In this document: positions 52,695 to 63,321 of the stretch, one piece after another
Position numbering within the stretch: the stretch's first letter is position 1
Layout of the letters: each line of letters opens with the position of its first letter
NCBI GenBank assembly: GCA_006503475.1
Contig: RSEH01000033.1
Span: forward strand, 1-64,000
Direction of reading: 5' to 3'
Source: Stentor roeselii
Taxonomy: Eukaryota > Ciliophora > Heterotrichea > Heterotrichida > Stentoridae
DNA length: 64,000 nucleotides
Program-made: the position numbers and the translations under genes
The notes under the pieces: model-generated
What the model saw: only the letters and a program-made list of their open reading frames with translations
Database searches by the model: none
Told to the model about the DNA's origin: nothing

Positions 52695-55600
52695 ATGCTG
52701 ATTCTAACATTCTCAATACTTTGCAATCATTTAGTGACCTCTAAACTTCTTGTGGAATACAACTTCTACGAAAACTTTGGAAAAGTATTTTATGATTACT
52801 CTAACAATGGGTACAATGGGACAAACGGCATTAGCCAGTCCTCGAGTCAATACGAGACTTTTCCAACAGACCGAGGAGCTTATTTTAAAAGTGACTCTTC
52901 AATCCATCTTCCTACAATTCGAACTTTACCGATTTTTGTATTGACTTGGATAAAAATCACAGAGTCTCCATCATCTTCCCAAATTTTTTCAAGGAAATTT
53001 GCAAATAATATAGAACTTTCTCTTAAAGCGTCAATTTATTCATCTAACTTAGAACTTTCTCTATATGGAAACAAGAACGAATATGCAATCAGTGGCCAAT
53101 TAAAATTGTTAGAATGGATTTTTTTAGCTGTATATGGCGATCCCAGTGCAATGAAACTTAGTACAAATGGAGGTCAATATATATCAAAGTTGGCTTTTTT
53201 AAAAGATTTTCCAAATAATAATGGAGGTTCTGGCAATATTCAATTATTTTTAGGAGCAGATGGAGAAGATGGAGCAATTAAATCATTTATTGGTTTTATT
53301 TTTAGCTTTCAGCTTTTTGATTCAATGGTTGACTTTAATAATTATATAGGACCTGCAGGTAGTGATTGTTTTATACCAGAATGCGTTAGTTGTTCTCTTT
53401 CATTCAAACTAAGCTCAAATAATTATTGCCTTCCAAGCAATGATGATCCAAAAAAGGACTCTAATGGTTTGTCTTGTACTAATTCTCATTATGGCTGCAT
53501 TCAAAGCGTTACTTTGAATTGTTTGTGCGAACATAAAAGCTGCATTGTCCAAAATTCTAAAGTAGTCTGTATTTGCAATGAAAATTCTAAAGGAACATCT
53601 CTTGGATGTAATTGTTCTTTGAATCAAGTGTATGATGGAGTAGGTTGTTCTACTCCTTCTTTTCAGTGTACAGATTCATATTGTTCGAGTTGTGATCAAA
53701 ATGGTGATTGTATTAAATGTAAAGATCAAAATTCTAGCCCTTATCAAAAAACTTGCACTTGTAAAACAGGATACACAGAAGCAGTTGATAAAACTGATGA
53801 TAATCGATGTGTGATGTGCATGAGTTCATGCCAAAAATGCTATTTTAATCAAACTTGCACGGAATGTAGTAATAATGCTTGGGTTATTTATAGTGGCGAT
53901 AATAAAATTTGCATTTCGACATATGTTGCTACTTGTCAAGCAGGATATTATCTCAGTTTAGAAGATACTTTAAATCCTCAATGCAAACAATGCAATGAAA
54001 CCTGCAATACATGCACAAACTCATCATCCTGTACAACCTGCATTAAAAATTCAATGATTTTAAATCCTGGAGACATCTGCAGATGCCACCAAAATGAAAT
54101 TTTTTATAACATAAACCAAAACTGCATTTGTGATCAAAACAGTTTCATGAATGGATCAACTTGCACTCAATGCATTTATCCATCAAAGTTAAAATCTGAT
54201 AAAACCGGATGCTTTATTTGTAATGAAAACTGTGAAACCTGTAATGAAAGCCTTCAAGTTCCCAACAACTGCATCAAATGCAAAAATCAATTCAATCTCA
54301 GTGATGGTCTTTGTGAATGTCCTAATGGTTCTTACATGAATAACGGAAACTGCATCAAATGTGAAGTTGAAAATTCAATGTTTTTACTACAAAACAAATT
54401 AGGTTGCTTTAAATGTCCTGAAAATTGTCAATCTTGTAACGAAAATAAACTAGAAACTTGTTTAACATGCAAAAAAACTTTTGAATTGAAAAATGGTTTA
54501 TGTGAATGCCCTTTAGGAAATTTCAAAAATTCTTTAGATCTCTGTCAAAACTGCAGCGAAAACTGTGTTAAATGTTCAAACTTCTTGAAATGTGAAAAAT
54601 GTCTTGAAAGTTTCAAAATTAATTCACAAGAGCTATGTGAATGCCCTGAAAGTTCTTATATGGAAAACGGGTATTGTTTCAAATGTGAAGCTGAAAATTC
54701 AATGTTTTTACTACAAAACAAATCAGGTTGTTTTAAATGTCCTGAAAATTGTCAACAATGTAACGAAAGTCAACCAGAAACCTGTTTAACATGCAAAAAA
54801 ACCTTCGAATTGAAAAATGGTTTGTGTGAATGCCCTGAAGCAAATTTTAAAAACTCTTCAAATCTCTGTCAAAACTGCAGCGAAAACTGTGTTAATTGTT
54901 CAAATCACTTGAAATGCACCAATTGTATTAAAGGTTTCAAAATCACTTCAGAATGGGATTGTGAATACGAATGCGAAAAAGGTTTTTTTTCTAATAAAAC
55001 TGGTTGTTTTCCCTGTGGAAAATACTGTTTAGAATGTAACTCTGAGATCTGTATTGAATGCAAAGAAAACTCTAATTTTACTGAAGGAATCAACTGTCAG
55101 TGCTCTGAAGGATTTGATGGCAGCGAATCATGCGAGCAGTTAACGTTTTCTGGAAAACTTGATGTTAACGAAAAAAATATCCTTGTGCTCATATTGAATA
55201 AAGAAGTTGATACTAAATTAAATCAAACCAACTTCAAGTTAAGCTTTAAACCAAAAACTGAAATTGACTTAAAATTTTACAGAAATTCTTCAAGTGTCTT
55301 TATTTTTGAACTTTTTCCTGAAGAAGATATAAAAAAAAACACGAAAGTTTATTTAGAAATTATTTACAAGGAAGAATTGAGGAGTACTGATAATTTTTTG
55401 CTTGTTGATTATAATTATAGTTCTTTTCTTTATGAGTACTCGAAACCTTATCAGTCTCCGAAATCTGTGCAGGTCGTTGCGAATAACACCCAGACTATAG
55501 TCAAAGCCGCTGCAAGTTCTTCAGTTCTTGTTGCTTTGATGAGCAATCCTGCTTGTTTTTGGGTATTTATGAATACTTTAGAAATTATTTCTTTTCTTCC

Positions 55601-56690
55601 TTTGAATGATGTTCCTTATTCGGATCAACTTGAAAAGTTTTTTACTTCTTTTGGAACTTTTAACTTGATTCCGAACCCTTTGAAGGACTTGGTTTCGCTT
55701 GATGATTCACTAACTCCTTATTCAGAAGCGAAAAATTATGGGTTTGATACTTCTTTGTTTCATATCAATGCTGGAAGTTACTTGATAAATCTTGCATTTT
55801 TCTTAATACTCATTCCTATTCTTTATATTGGTCACAAGTGTTGCTTCAGATTTATCTCACAAAAATGCGAAAAATGGTTACAAAACTACAAATACAACTT
55901 TTTCTTGAGGTTTTGGATTCAGAGCTACCTCAATCTTACGATTCTAGCAGCTATCCAGCTGAAATCCGTGATTTTTATATAGGAAAGTGACAATTCTGTT
56001 TGGAGTTTGGTATCAATTGGCCTTTCATTCATTAATATAGTAAGAGAAATTCAGATTTTTTCAATATTTTCTCCTTTGTTTTTAATTGGATTTGGGTTCT
56101 TGAATCGAGAAGCAATCATCGATAAAGACGAAGATTTAATAAAAAGATGGGGCTCGATATATGAAGAGTTCAAAAACAATAAAAAATTCTTGAGCACTCA
56201 GTTTTATTCAGTCTTTCTCATACGAAGGTTGTTGTTTGTCTTTTCACAGATCTATCTAAATAGACATATTTATATTCAACAGGCGATGAACATTATTGGA
56301 AGTGTTTTTCAATTCATTTTCATGATTTATTATTTACCTTTTCAAGAAGGTCTGATAGGCATTAGTTCTTATCTTGGAGAACTTTGCACTATAGAAGTCA
56401 TGATTATTTCTGTGATTATTGTAGATACGAAAAATCAAAAAATGATGATGCTACTTGAAAATATCATTGTTTATAGTGTACTTACTACTATTATTTTGCA
56501 GACACTTATTTCTTTGATTCTTTTAGCCAAAGCTATTAAAAGACTCTGCCTTAAACTACACGGAAAGAGAGTTTCTGAATTTGTGAAAAATGCTGAGAAA
56601 GTTTATCCTGAGATTTTCAAGGATGATACCCAAAATGGAGAAATCGTAGTTACAAGTCCCAGTAGTTTAAATAGGACTAATCTTTCTTAA
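52695..56690 (+). CDS. cysteine-rich multi-pass membrane protein, copy 3
   Basis: Two exons across the 15-nt intron 55968-55982 (gtgatttttatatag, identical to copy 1) give 1326 aa, the longest copy. Signal peptide MLILTFSILCNHLVTS, then ectodomain (LLVEYNFYENFGKVFYDYS), cysteine-rich CxxC repeats and membrane block as in copy 1. The extra length comes mostly from an internal 108-aa duplication at 54312-54959. The membrane block is about 98% identical to copy 1 at the DNA level over 500 bp, while the ectodomain is clearly diverged. Confidence 0.85.
54312..54959 (+). repeat. 324-bp internal coding duplication
   Basis: Two 324-bp units (54312-54635 and 54636-54959), each starting tgtgaatg, encode two similar 108-aa cysteine-rich modules, including CKKTFELKNGLCECP and FKNS plus LCQNCSENC. 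Length is an exact multiple of three, and copy 1 has only one such module. Confidence 0.85.
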
Positions 56691-56904
56691 GATATTCAAA
56701 TAAAATCTTAGATTAAATTGAGCTTTAGTTAATAGAAAAGTGTTGAATAAGTTTAGATTGTTGCAACTAATATTATGATTAATTTCTGATACCATTATTT
56801 TATGATAGTGCTATTAAATTATTTGAAATTGTTGATGGTTTTAGTCTTTTTTATGTAAAGTTTATTATTCAATTTATAGAACACAAAACCATATATCTCC
56901 ATAA
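56691..56904. other. AT-rich intergenic spacer
   Basis: No feature recognised. Confidence 0.5.
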
Positions 56905-57738
56905 ATGTCTGAAAGGTTCATCTTACTTCAATCAAATCCACTTTCAGAAATATCAAATGTTACTCTATTGTTTTACTCTTCAGAAGAATCCAGCCAAATG
57001 CTAAAACTCGTGAATTCAAAGTATCAAGTGTTAAGTCAAGAAACGATTTATTCTTTTTACAACTCTCACCCTCCGATTGTGTCAATAATGATACATCCAA
57101 CCAGTGATTATAAGGAATATACAATAACCTTTGAAACCATCATTCCTTGGTTTATCTCGAAATATGGGAAAATCTTGACAATCTTACTTCCAGAAAGTGA
57201 CAATTTTCAAAGTATTTCAACAGGTTTATTTGCTGTGCTTAACAGGTATATACAAGAAGATGTTGTATTTAAGGTGTATACGGAGCAGGATTATTCTTCG
57301 ATACTTAAACTCAAAATTGATTCTTCACAGTTCATGGTTAATCAAAATCAATTTCGTGAAAGATACTTGAAAAACTTCTTCATTTGCAGTCAATGCGGTA
57401 AGTTTCCATACATCCCCAGGATTAAACAATGCTGCAAAAAGCTTATTTGCATCAGATGCGCAGAGCGAGACGTGATAAACTGTACAAGTTGCAACTCACC
57501 TTTTATTGCTCAAAAGACTGGAAATGAATTCGAAGAACTATGTCGCAACGCCCCTTATTTATGCAAGTGTGGAAAGGAATTTCCTTTTAAAAACATTGAC
57601 CTACATATAACTTCTTGTGTTAAAGCAGAAGTAGAATGCAGAGTATGTAAAGAAATGACGAAAATGAGTAATTTCGGTGCACATTTCAGGATAAATCATG
57701 TGGACTTGATAACGAAAATGCTTGAATATAAGAAATAG
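56905..57738 (+). CDS. RING/TRAF-type zinc-finger protein
   Basis: 277 aa, single exon. Residues 1 to about 150 have no recognised domain. From about 152 the chain reads FICSQCGKFPYIPRIKQCCKKLICIRCAERD...CTSCNSPF, a RING-like double zinc site with an extra CC. TRAF-type fingers follow (LCKCGKEFPFKNIDLHITSC, ECRVCKEMTKMSNFGAHFRINH). Such proteins usually act as ubiquitin ligases or adaptors in signalling. The target is unknown. It is followed after 12 bp by the PP2C gene on the same strand. Confidence 0.8.
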   Translation: MSERFILLQSNPLSEISNVTLLFYSSEESSQMLKLVNSKYQVLSQETIYSFYNSHPPIVSIMIHPTSDYKEYTITFETIIPWFISKYGKILTILLPESDNFQSISTGLFAVLNRYIQEDVVFKVYTEQDYSSILKLKIDSSQFMVNQNQFRERYLKNFFICSQCGKFPYIPRIKQCCKKLICIRCAERDVINCTSCNSPFIAQKTGNEFEELCRNAPYLCKCGKEFPFKNIDLHITSCVKAEVECRVCKEMTKMSNFGAHFRINHVDLITKMLEYKK

Positions 57739-57750
57739 TTTAAGATTTTT

Positions 57751-59004
57751 ATGGAATTTCGGGAAAAAGTAACAGAAAAGGTGGTAGTTTTAGGACATCT
57801 TCCAATGCTTTCAAGACCCAAAAAAACATTGAATTTAAAACCAGTGGGTCCTTCAGTTTTCACCCAATCAACCTCAAAACGAACTTCAACCAAAACAATG
57901 AGAAAAGTGTTAACATCAGTAGATTCCACCCCACTCGACCATCGTCAACAGCTCTTAACTCCAGTAACATCACAAACATCTCTAAACAAAAGTTCAGGCA
58001 CATCCTACTTACAATCATTTAAAAATCTATCTAAAAAAGGATCATCCTGCAAGAGATTCAGAAACTTTCCAGAAGTTCCTCAATCAAAAGGCATAAACCT
58101 CGAAAGACCCTTACTCCACCCAGGTTGGTTTTCTAAATCTCAAACAGGTTCTCAACAAGGTGTATCTAAAAAGCACAACCAAGACTCCCACATAATCCTT
58201 CCTCACTTTTCTTCTTTAAACCTGCAAATTTTCGCAGTTTTCGACGGTCATGGTCCAAACGGTCATCAAGTCTCTTCATTTTTATCTTCAAACCTTTCAA
58301 AACATTTAGAATCAAGCCTTCAAACCCACTCTCAAATAAAAGACTTGAAAACTTTTTTAAAAAATTCTTTAAAATCAGCTCTGAGTTCACTTTCACAATC
58401 TTTACTAAAATTCAAGTCAATTGATTCAGTTTTTTCAGGAAGTACAGGAGTAGTGGTCATGATTCACAGTGACTTCTGCATTTGTGCTAATGTTGGAGAC
58501 TCTCGAGCGGTTATTGGAAATTTTTTAAATGGGTCTTGGGTGGTATACCCCTTGTCAAAGGACCATAAACCAGGAGATATTGAAGAAAAAATGAGAATTG
58601 AAAGCCTTGGAGGACTTGTTGAGCCTCTTAGAGGTAAGGTTTAAATAGACTCTCATGGAAAAACAATTGGACCTTCACGGGTTTGGTTCAAAGGAGAAAA
58701 AATTCCTGGCCTTGCTGTGAGTCGGTCCTTTGGAGACTCTATCGCTTCTTGCATCGGGCTTTGCCCGATGCCTGATTTGGTAGAAGCTAGAATTGGACAT
58801 ACTGATCAAATTATCATTGTTGCTTCTGATGGACTTTGGGAATTTGTCACATCGGCTGAAGCTATCAAAGTCGCTGCTCAATCTGAGGACCCTGCTCAAG
58901 CTGTGCAAGGACTCATGGAGAAATCTTTAGAACTCTGGAAAGAAAATGATGAGAATATTGATGATACCACTATTATAGTTTTGTTCTTGCATGGTAAGGA
59001 GTAA
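57751..59004 (+). CDS. PP2C-family protein phosphatase (PPM)
   Basis: Two exons across the 15-nt intron 58634-58648 (gtaaggtttaaatag) give 412 aa. The PPM motifs are complete: HNQDSHI, FAVFDGHGPNGHQ (about residue 164), CANVGDSRAVIG, KDHKPGD, AVSRSFGDSIA, VASDGLWEFVT and DDTTIIVLFL, so the metal-binding Asp residues are all there. It is preceded by about 125 residues of Ser/Thr/Lys-rich low-complexity sequence. It reverses Ser/Thr phosphorylation; the CDPK-like kinase gene follows 8 bp later on the same strand, which may be a coincidence of compact packing. Confidence 0.92.
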
Positions 59005-59012
59005 TTAATAAA

Positions 59013-60329
59013 ATGGGATGCACTGCTCAGAGAAGCATGGTGGTCATTGTGGAACCTGGAGAAAGGAAGAGGAAATTTAGTAAACATAGCAATTTAGATT
59101 TAAGTCTTCCTGAAGAAGTTTATGTGGCTGTGGAAGGTGAGATTTAGGTAGATATCAATGAGCTATATACAGTCTCTGGTCAAATTGGGAAAGGGAAATT
59201 CGGGTCGGTTTTTCTCGCGACTTCTAAAATGACAGGAAAAGAAGTAGCAGTGAAGATACAGAGTAGGGAAAATGAATATGGAATCCTCTCTGAATTGAGC
59301 ATCACCAGTCGCCTTGACCACCCAAACATAATAAAACCTCTAGAATTTTTTCAAGACTCAAAATTCTACTACATAATTTTTGAGTACTTGTCAGGTGGAG
59401 AACTATTAACATCAGTGAACCAGTCATTTTCAGAGTCGGAGACAAAAGAAGTAATTTTTCAGTTACTCTCTTCTCTGAGTCACATGAGCATCTCTCGAAT
59501 AGTTCATCGAGACTTGAAACCAGAAAACATTTTAATTGACGCGAATGGAAAAATCAGAATCATTGACTTCGGACTATCAAAATACTACATCCAAGGAATG
59601 ACTTTAAAGGAAATCGTCGGGACTCCTTCTTACATGGCTCCTGAAGTCACTACCGGCGAATACGGCCCTGAATGTGACTTGTGGAGCGTTGGCATCATCA
59701 TGTTTCGCATGCTTTACGGAAAATTACCTGACTTCGGGTCTGGAAAAGAAGAGATTTTAAAGAGACTAAGAACTGGAAAGTTCAAAATCCTTGAAAATGA
59801 AGAAAACAGTTTTTTCTCTAATGAATGTAAAGATTTACTTGAAAAACTTCTGGAAAAAAACCCTAGCAAGAGGATTAAAGTGAAAGAAGCTCTTGAAAGT
59901 CGATGGTTTTCCAGAAAAAATAAAGAAAATGCCCCTGAATGGGTTTATGAAAGGGTAAAAATGGGAAATCGTCCTGGAAAACTGCAACTTGCGATCTTGC
60001 AAACCGCTTCTCTTGCTCTTGACCATCAGGATATACAGGAGGTTAAAAATATTTTCAATTCTTTGGATATCATGCATCAAGGTGTTGTCAATGTCAAGGT
60101 TGGAGGCATTTCTGAAGATGTTAAGTTTAGTGAATTTTTTGTCGCTGTCTTGAAAAATAGGATTTTGGAAAAAGGGATTCCTTTACTTTATGAGTGGTGC
60201 TTTCGTGATGGCAAGTTTTCTTCTGAAAAATTGAGAAAGGCTGTTTCGAGACGGGGAAGTTACTTTTCTTCTGCTCTTTTTAGTAAAGAGTTTGGAAGTT
60301 TAGAGGAGTTTCAAAGATTTTTATCTTAA
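59013..60329 (+). CDS. CDPK-like protein kinase with degenerate EF-hands
   Basis: Two exons across the 15-nt intron 59137-59151 (gtgagatttaggtag) give 433 aa; without removing it the kinase would lack its glycine loop. MGCTAQRS at the N-terminus fits myristoylation and palmitoylation. Kinase core: IGKGKFGSVF, EVAVKIQ, HRDLKPENI, IIDFGLSKY, GTPSYMAPEV. The C-terminal part has the CDPK spacing but weak EF-hand loops (DIMHQGVVNVKVGG, FRDGKFSSEKL) that lack most calcium-ligand acids. I infer a CDPK-derived kinase that is probably not directly calcium-controlled. Confidence 0.88.
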
Positions 60330-60423
60330 CAAATGTGAATAGGTAGTAGAAATGGATTTTCTAAAGAATGAAAAATAGACATTATTCCCAAGATAAAATC
60401 CCCAAATCTCCGATCTAATATAA

Positions 60424-60897
60424 ATGCAAAGTATAAAACTAGTAAGTTGGGAAAACCAAGTCGTCGAAATAGATTTCGATTCAGCCAAGTCAATCAAATT
60501 CACCGGAATCGTTCCTAACCCAGGTGAGGAAATTCCACTGATGGACTTTGAGATAGACTACACGACATTGCTTTTAATTCGAGACTTTTTGAACCTGAAA
60601 GGACAGTTTCCAAGTATCAAAGCGCCTCTTCCAGCAAGTAAAACTGAGTCGATCTTCCCAGCAGATTCGACTTACAAGGACTATTTCGACAATATTGTAG
60701 ATGAACAGCTTCTTCTGTTGACTCTTGCGGCTCACAAACTTCAATACGAGGCTCTTGAAAATCTTTGTGCGGCTGTCATTGCAAGTCGCTTTGCTGAGAT
60801 GGATGCTGATGAAGTTGTGGCTGATTTGACTGAAGAAGAGTTGACGACCAATGAAGAGGATTATTATAAGTGGATTGGATGGGAGTGGCTTAAGTGA
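60424..60897 (+). CDS. SKP1-like: SKP1-family protein
   Basis: 157 aa, single exon. The BTB-like SKP1 fold is seen as FTGIVPNPGEEIPLMDFEID, YFDNIVDEQLLLLTLAAHKL, YEALENLCAAVIASRFAEMD and the C-terminal helix EEDYYKWIGWEW. SKP1 joins F-box proteins to Cul1 in SCF ubiquitin ligases. The acidic EVVADLTEEEL stretch and aromatic tail are like other SKP1s. Divergent sequence with a longer variable loop in the middle (GQFPSIKAPLPASK). A decayed duplicate follows at about 61 kb. Confidence 0.8.
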   Translation: MQSIKLVSWENQVVEIDFDSAKSIKFTGIVPNPGEEIPLMDFEIDYTTLLLIRDFLNLKGQFPSIKAPLPASKTESIFPADSTYKDYFDNIVDEQLLLLTLAAHKLQYEALENLCAAVIASRFAEMDADEVVADLTEEELTTNEEDYYKWIGWEWLK

Positions 60898-60984
60898 TTA
60901 ACTAGTTTTAAGCTTGATGATAAGAGAATTTTTGTTTTTTGGAAGAGATGAGCTTTTGAAGATAAGCAGCTTTAAATATTTTCT

Positions 60985-61290
60985 AATCTGATGGAAACTC
61001 CATCTCTCTAACTAATCAGCTGGGAAATGAATATACCGAAGCGATATCAATTCTCTAAATCATTTAAATTATCAGAAACTACTTCACACCCAGGTGATGA
61101 TTTTCGACTGAAGAATTAAGAGATTGGCTCTGTGATTTTAAGGTTAATGCGAGACTTCTTATCTTAAATCATCTGCCAATAATAAATCCCTACCTGCAAG
61201 ATAATATGAAGCAATTTTTCCAATATTTCTTGTAAAAAGGCACACTTCGACCTCATCAATATCAAAAACATCTACACCTGATCCTAACAT
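60985..61290 (+). pseudogene. decayed SKP1 duplicate
   Basis: From about 61013 one frame reads ISWEMNIPKRYQFSKSFKL, then HPGDDFRL, then EIGSVILRLMRDFLS, matching VSWENQVVEIDFDSAKSIKF, NPGEEIPL and EIDYTTLLLIRDFLN of the intact SKP1 gene. It is interrupted by an in-frame TAA and the later part is lost or scrambled. No start codon is evident. Confidence 0.8.
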
Positions 61291-61494
61291 CTCATAGTCT
61301 TAATATACAAACTCCTAAAGGCCTCTATTTTGCAGTAATACTCAGTTATTGCAGATATTTCTTAAGAAGAGATAACATGTAACATGACTACAAATGAATT
61401 AGCCTCTTATAAGAGACCTCGTACAATAAACCCTCACGATATTAACCTTAAATAAATAATTTATAAGTTTTATGAAAAAAATCTTCCCATATAA
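61291..61494. other. AT-rich spacer
   Basis: No feature recognised; may include further degraded SKP1-derived sequence. Confidence 0.4.
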
Positions 61495-62742
61495 ATGAAA
61501 ACTGGAAGACAAAACAAAAATTCTGTCCATCCCAACCTCTTAGACTCCAAAAAAGAAACAAAAAGATTTTACCTGGAATTCCAGAATTCCAATCAAGACT
61601 CTTCTTTATTAGAACAATCCTCCGTCTTCCTTCCAAAATTCCTAGAAATCACCGGATTTGCCAATGATGGATCAGGTCTCCTACAACAGTCCTTTTCCAA
61701 AATGATAGAAAAAAAAGTCTCTGAAAACTGGCCTATATTCAAACTGCTCTTCCCCCTTCTCTCTTCCTGGGTATCCGAGTCCAAAATAATAACAATCAAA
61801 GAGCAAAAAGCTCAAGAAACCGTTTTGGCAACTTTAGAAAAATCAATAAAACAATACCAAGTCCTAAGCAAGTCAGCGAAAGACCCAGACGAAATCGAGT
61901 TAAGCAAAAAAGTCTTGGAACTCCTCAACGACTCCAAGAAAAAAGTAAGAAATCTCTACAAAAAAGAAATCATTCAGTTTTCCTCCAGATCACAGCCGAC
62001 AGTGCAAGAGACGAAAAGTATTTCAGATATTTTTAACTTTTACGCAAAACAACATATAATGACTGGTCGAAATCCTACATTTGATATGCTTGGTGAAATT
62101 GTTGAAAATATGGACTCTGGGTCCTTTCTTGCTTTTACAAAACATTTCGGCATCAGTTCCAAGAAAGCTTCAGATAAAAGATTTTTAACAAAAGATGAAG
62201 TTTTGAAGATTTTTAGACATTGCGCTACTTTACAGAAAGCAATGAACTTGCAAGGATTTACTAATGCACTTGATGAAATCGCTGAGTTGTTTTTTAATGA
62301 AGAGTATGAAAAACTGGTTCCTTTTAAATGTGCGGATTTGGACTTGCAGAGGAAAAGGATTATGTTGTTTGAAGTATTGAAATTGGATAATCCGCATTAT
62401 GTGAATAAAACTTGTACACCGCTTAGAACACCTTTTGGACCTTCTCATGATAAAAATATTAAACCGACTATTGGAAAAAAACTTGTCATTGAAAATGAAG
62501 AGGAGGTAAAGGAACAGATTAATAAGTATAAACTAGAAAAAGCTGCAAGAAATTCTAATGTTTTAGAAGAAAAAGCGAAGAAAAATAGTGAAAAGTCAAA
62601 AATTGCTGATCAGAAAATTAAGGAGAAGAAGGAGCAGGAGGATATGCAGAAGAGAAAAGATATTTTTAGGATGGAGGATCTGGATAAGGCGAAATTTAAC
62701 GACTCAGGTGATATGAAACAGTTGGAGGAGTTGATAGATTAA
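61495..62742 (+). CDS. hypothetical ciliate protein with helical N-terminus and Lys/Glu-rich tail
   Basis: 415 aa, single exon. The first third is predicted helical (ITIKEQKAQETVLATLEKSI). Residues about 175-280 (FNFYAKQHIMTGRNPTFDML ... FLTKDEVLKIFRHC ... FTNALDEIAELFF) have the look of a non-calcium EF-hand-like helical array. A highly charged Lys/Glu tail follows from about residue 320 (EEEVKEQINKYKLEKAARN). No membrane segment or signal peptide. I do not recognise the family. Confidence 0.65.
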   Translation: MKTGRQNKNSVHPNLLDSKKETKRFYLEFQNSNQDSSLLEQSSVFLPKFLEITGFANDGSGLLQQSFSKMIEKKVSENWPIFKLLFPLLSSWVSESKIITIKEQKAQETVLATLEKSIKQYQVLSKSAKDPDEIELSKKVLELLNDSKKKVRNLYKKEIIQFSSRSQPTVQETKSISDIFNFYAKQHIMTGRNPTFDMLGEIVENMDSGSFLAFTKHFGISSKKASDKRFLTKDEVLKIFRHCATLQKAMNLQGFTNALDEIAELFFNEEYEKLVPFKCADLDLQRKRIMLFEVLKLDNPHYVNKTCTPLRTPFGPSHDKNIKPTIGKKLVIENEEEVKEQINKYKLEKAARNSNVLEEKAKKNSEKSKIADQKIKEKKEQEDMQKRKDIFRMEDLDKAKFNDSGDMKQLEELID

Positions 62743-63321
62743 GTAGGTTTTATTATTTAGTATTATTGATTTGACTTGAAGGGATTGTGTTATGTCTCTT
62801 TGATTGTTTTGAGATTTTTTTGTTAATGGGATGTGGAAGTTTGAGACTTTTAGGTAATATTTTTTTTGGTAGATTTTTTATTTTTGTCATTGGAATGCCT
62901 TTGGAAGTCCCTAAGTGTATAGGAGTGGAGATTGTTTATCAAGTTTGATGGTTTTTTATGGCGGATTTGTGATGAGAATTTTTTTATATTTATTGGGAAT
63001 GATTTATTAATAAAATTACGAGGTATTTAATGAATTTCACTTTATTATCGGGTGGATGAGTGCTGATTTCAGGAAACTCTTGGCTTTTATAGGAATTCCA
63101 ATACTTCCTAATTTCGGTTTAACAATAGTTAATAATTCTAAACTATATCATATTTCTAAGGGAAATAATTATCAGGTAAATCACTTGATTGAAATCTATA
63201 CTGTCATCTATTGTGTTTATAAAATAATGCCATTCATAAAAGTTCATATCTTCAATTAAAATCAAATTCTACAGAATACCTAAACCAAACTAAACTAATT
63301 CTCTTACCTTAAATTATCTAA
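62743..63321. other. intergenic region
   Basis: First half strongly T/G-rich on the + strand. A 67-codon open frame at 63056-63259 has no homology-like features and is probably chance. Nothing else recognised. Confidence 0.5.

Noticed and set aside
63056-63259. 67-codon open frame before the last gene
   Set aside because: No homology-like pattern and AT-rich; probably chance.
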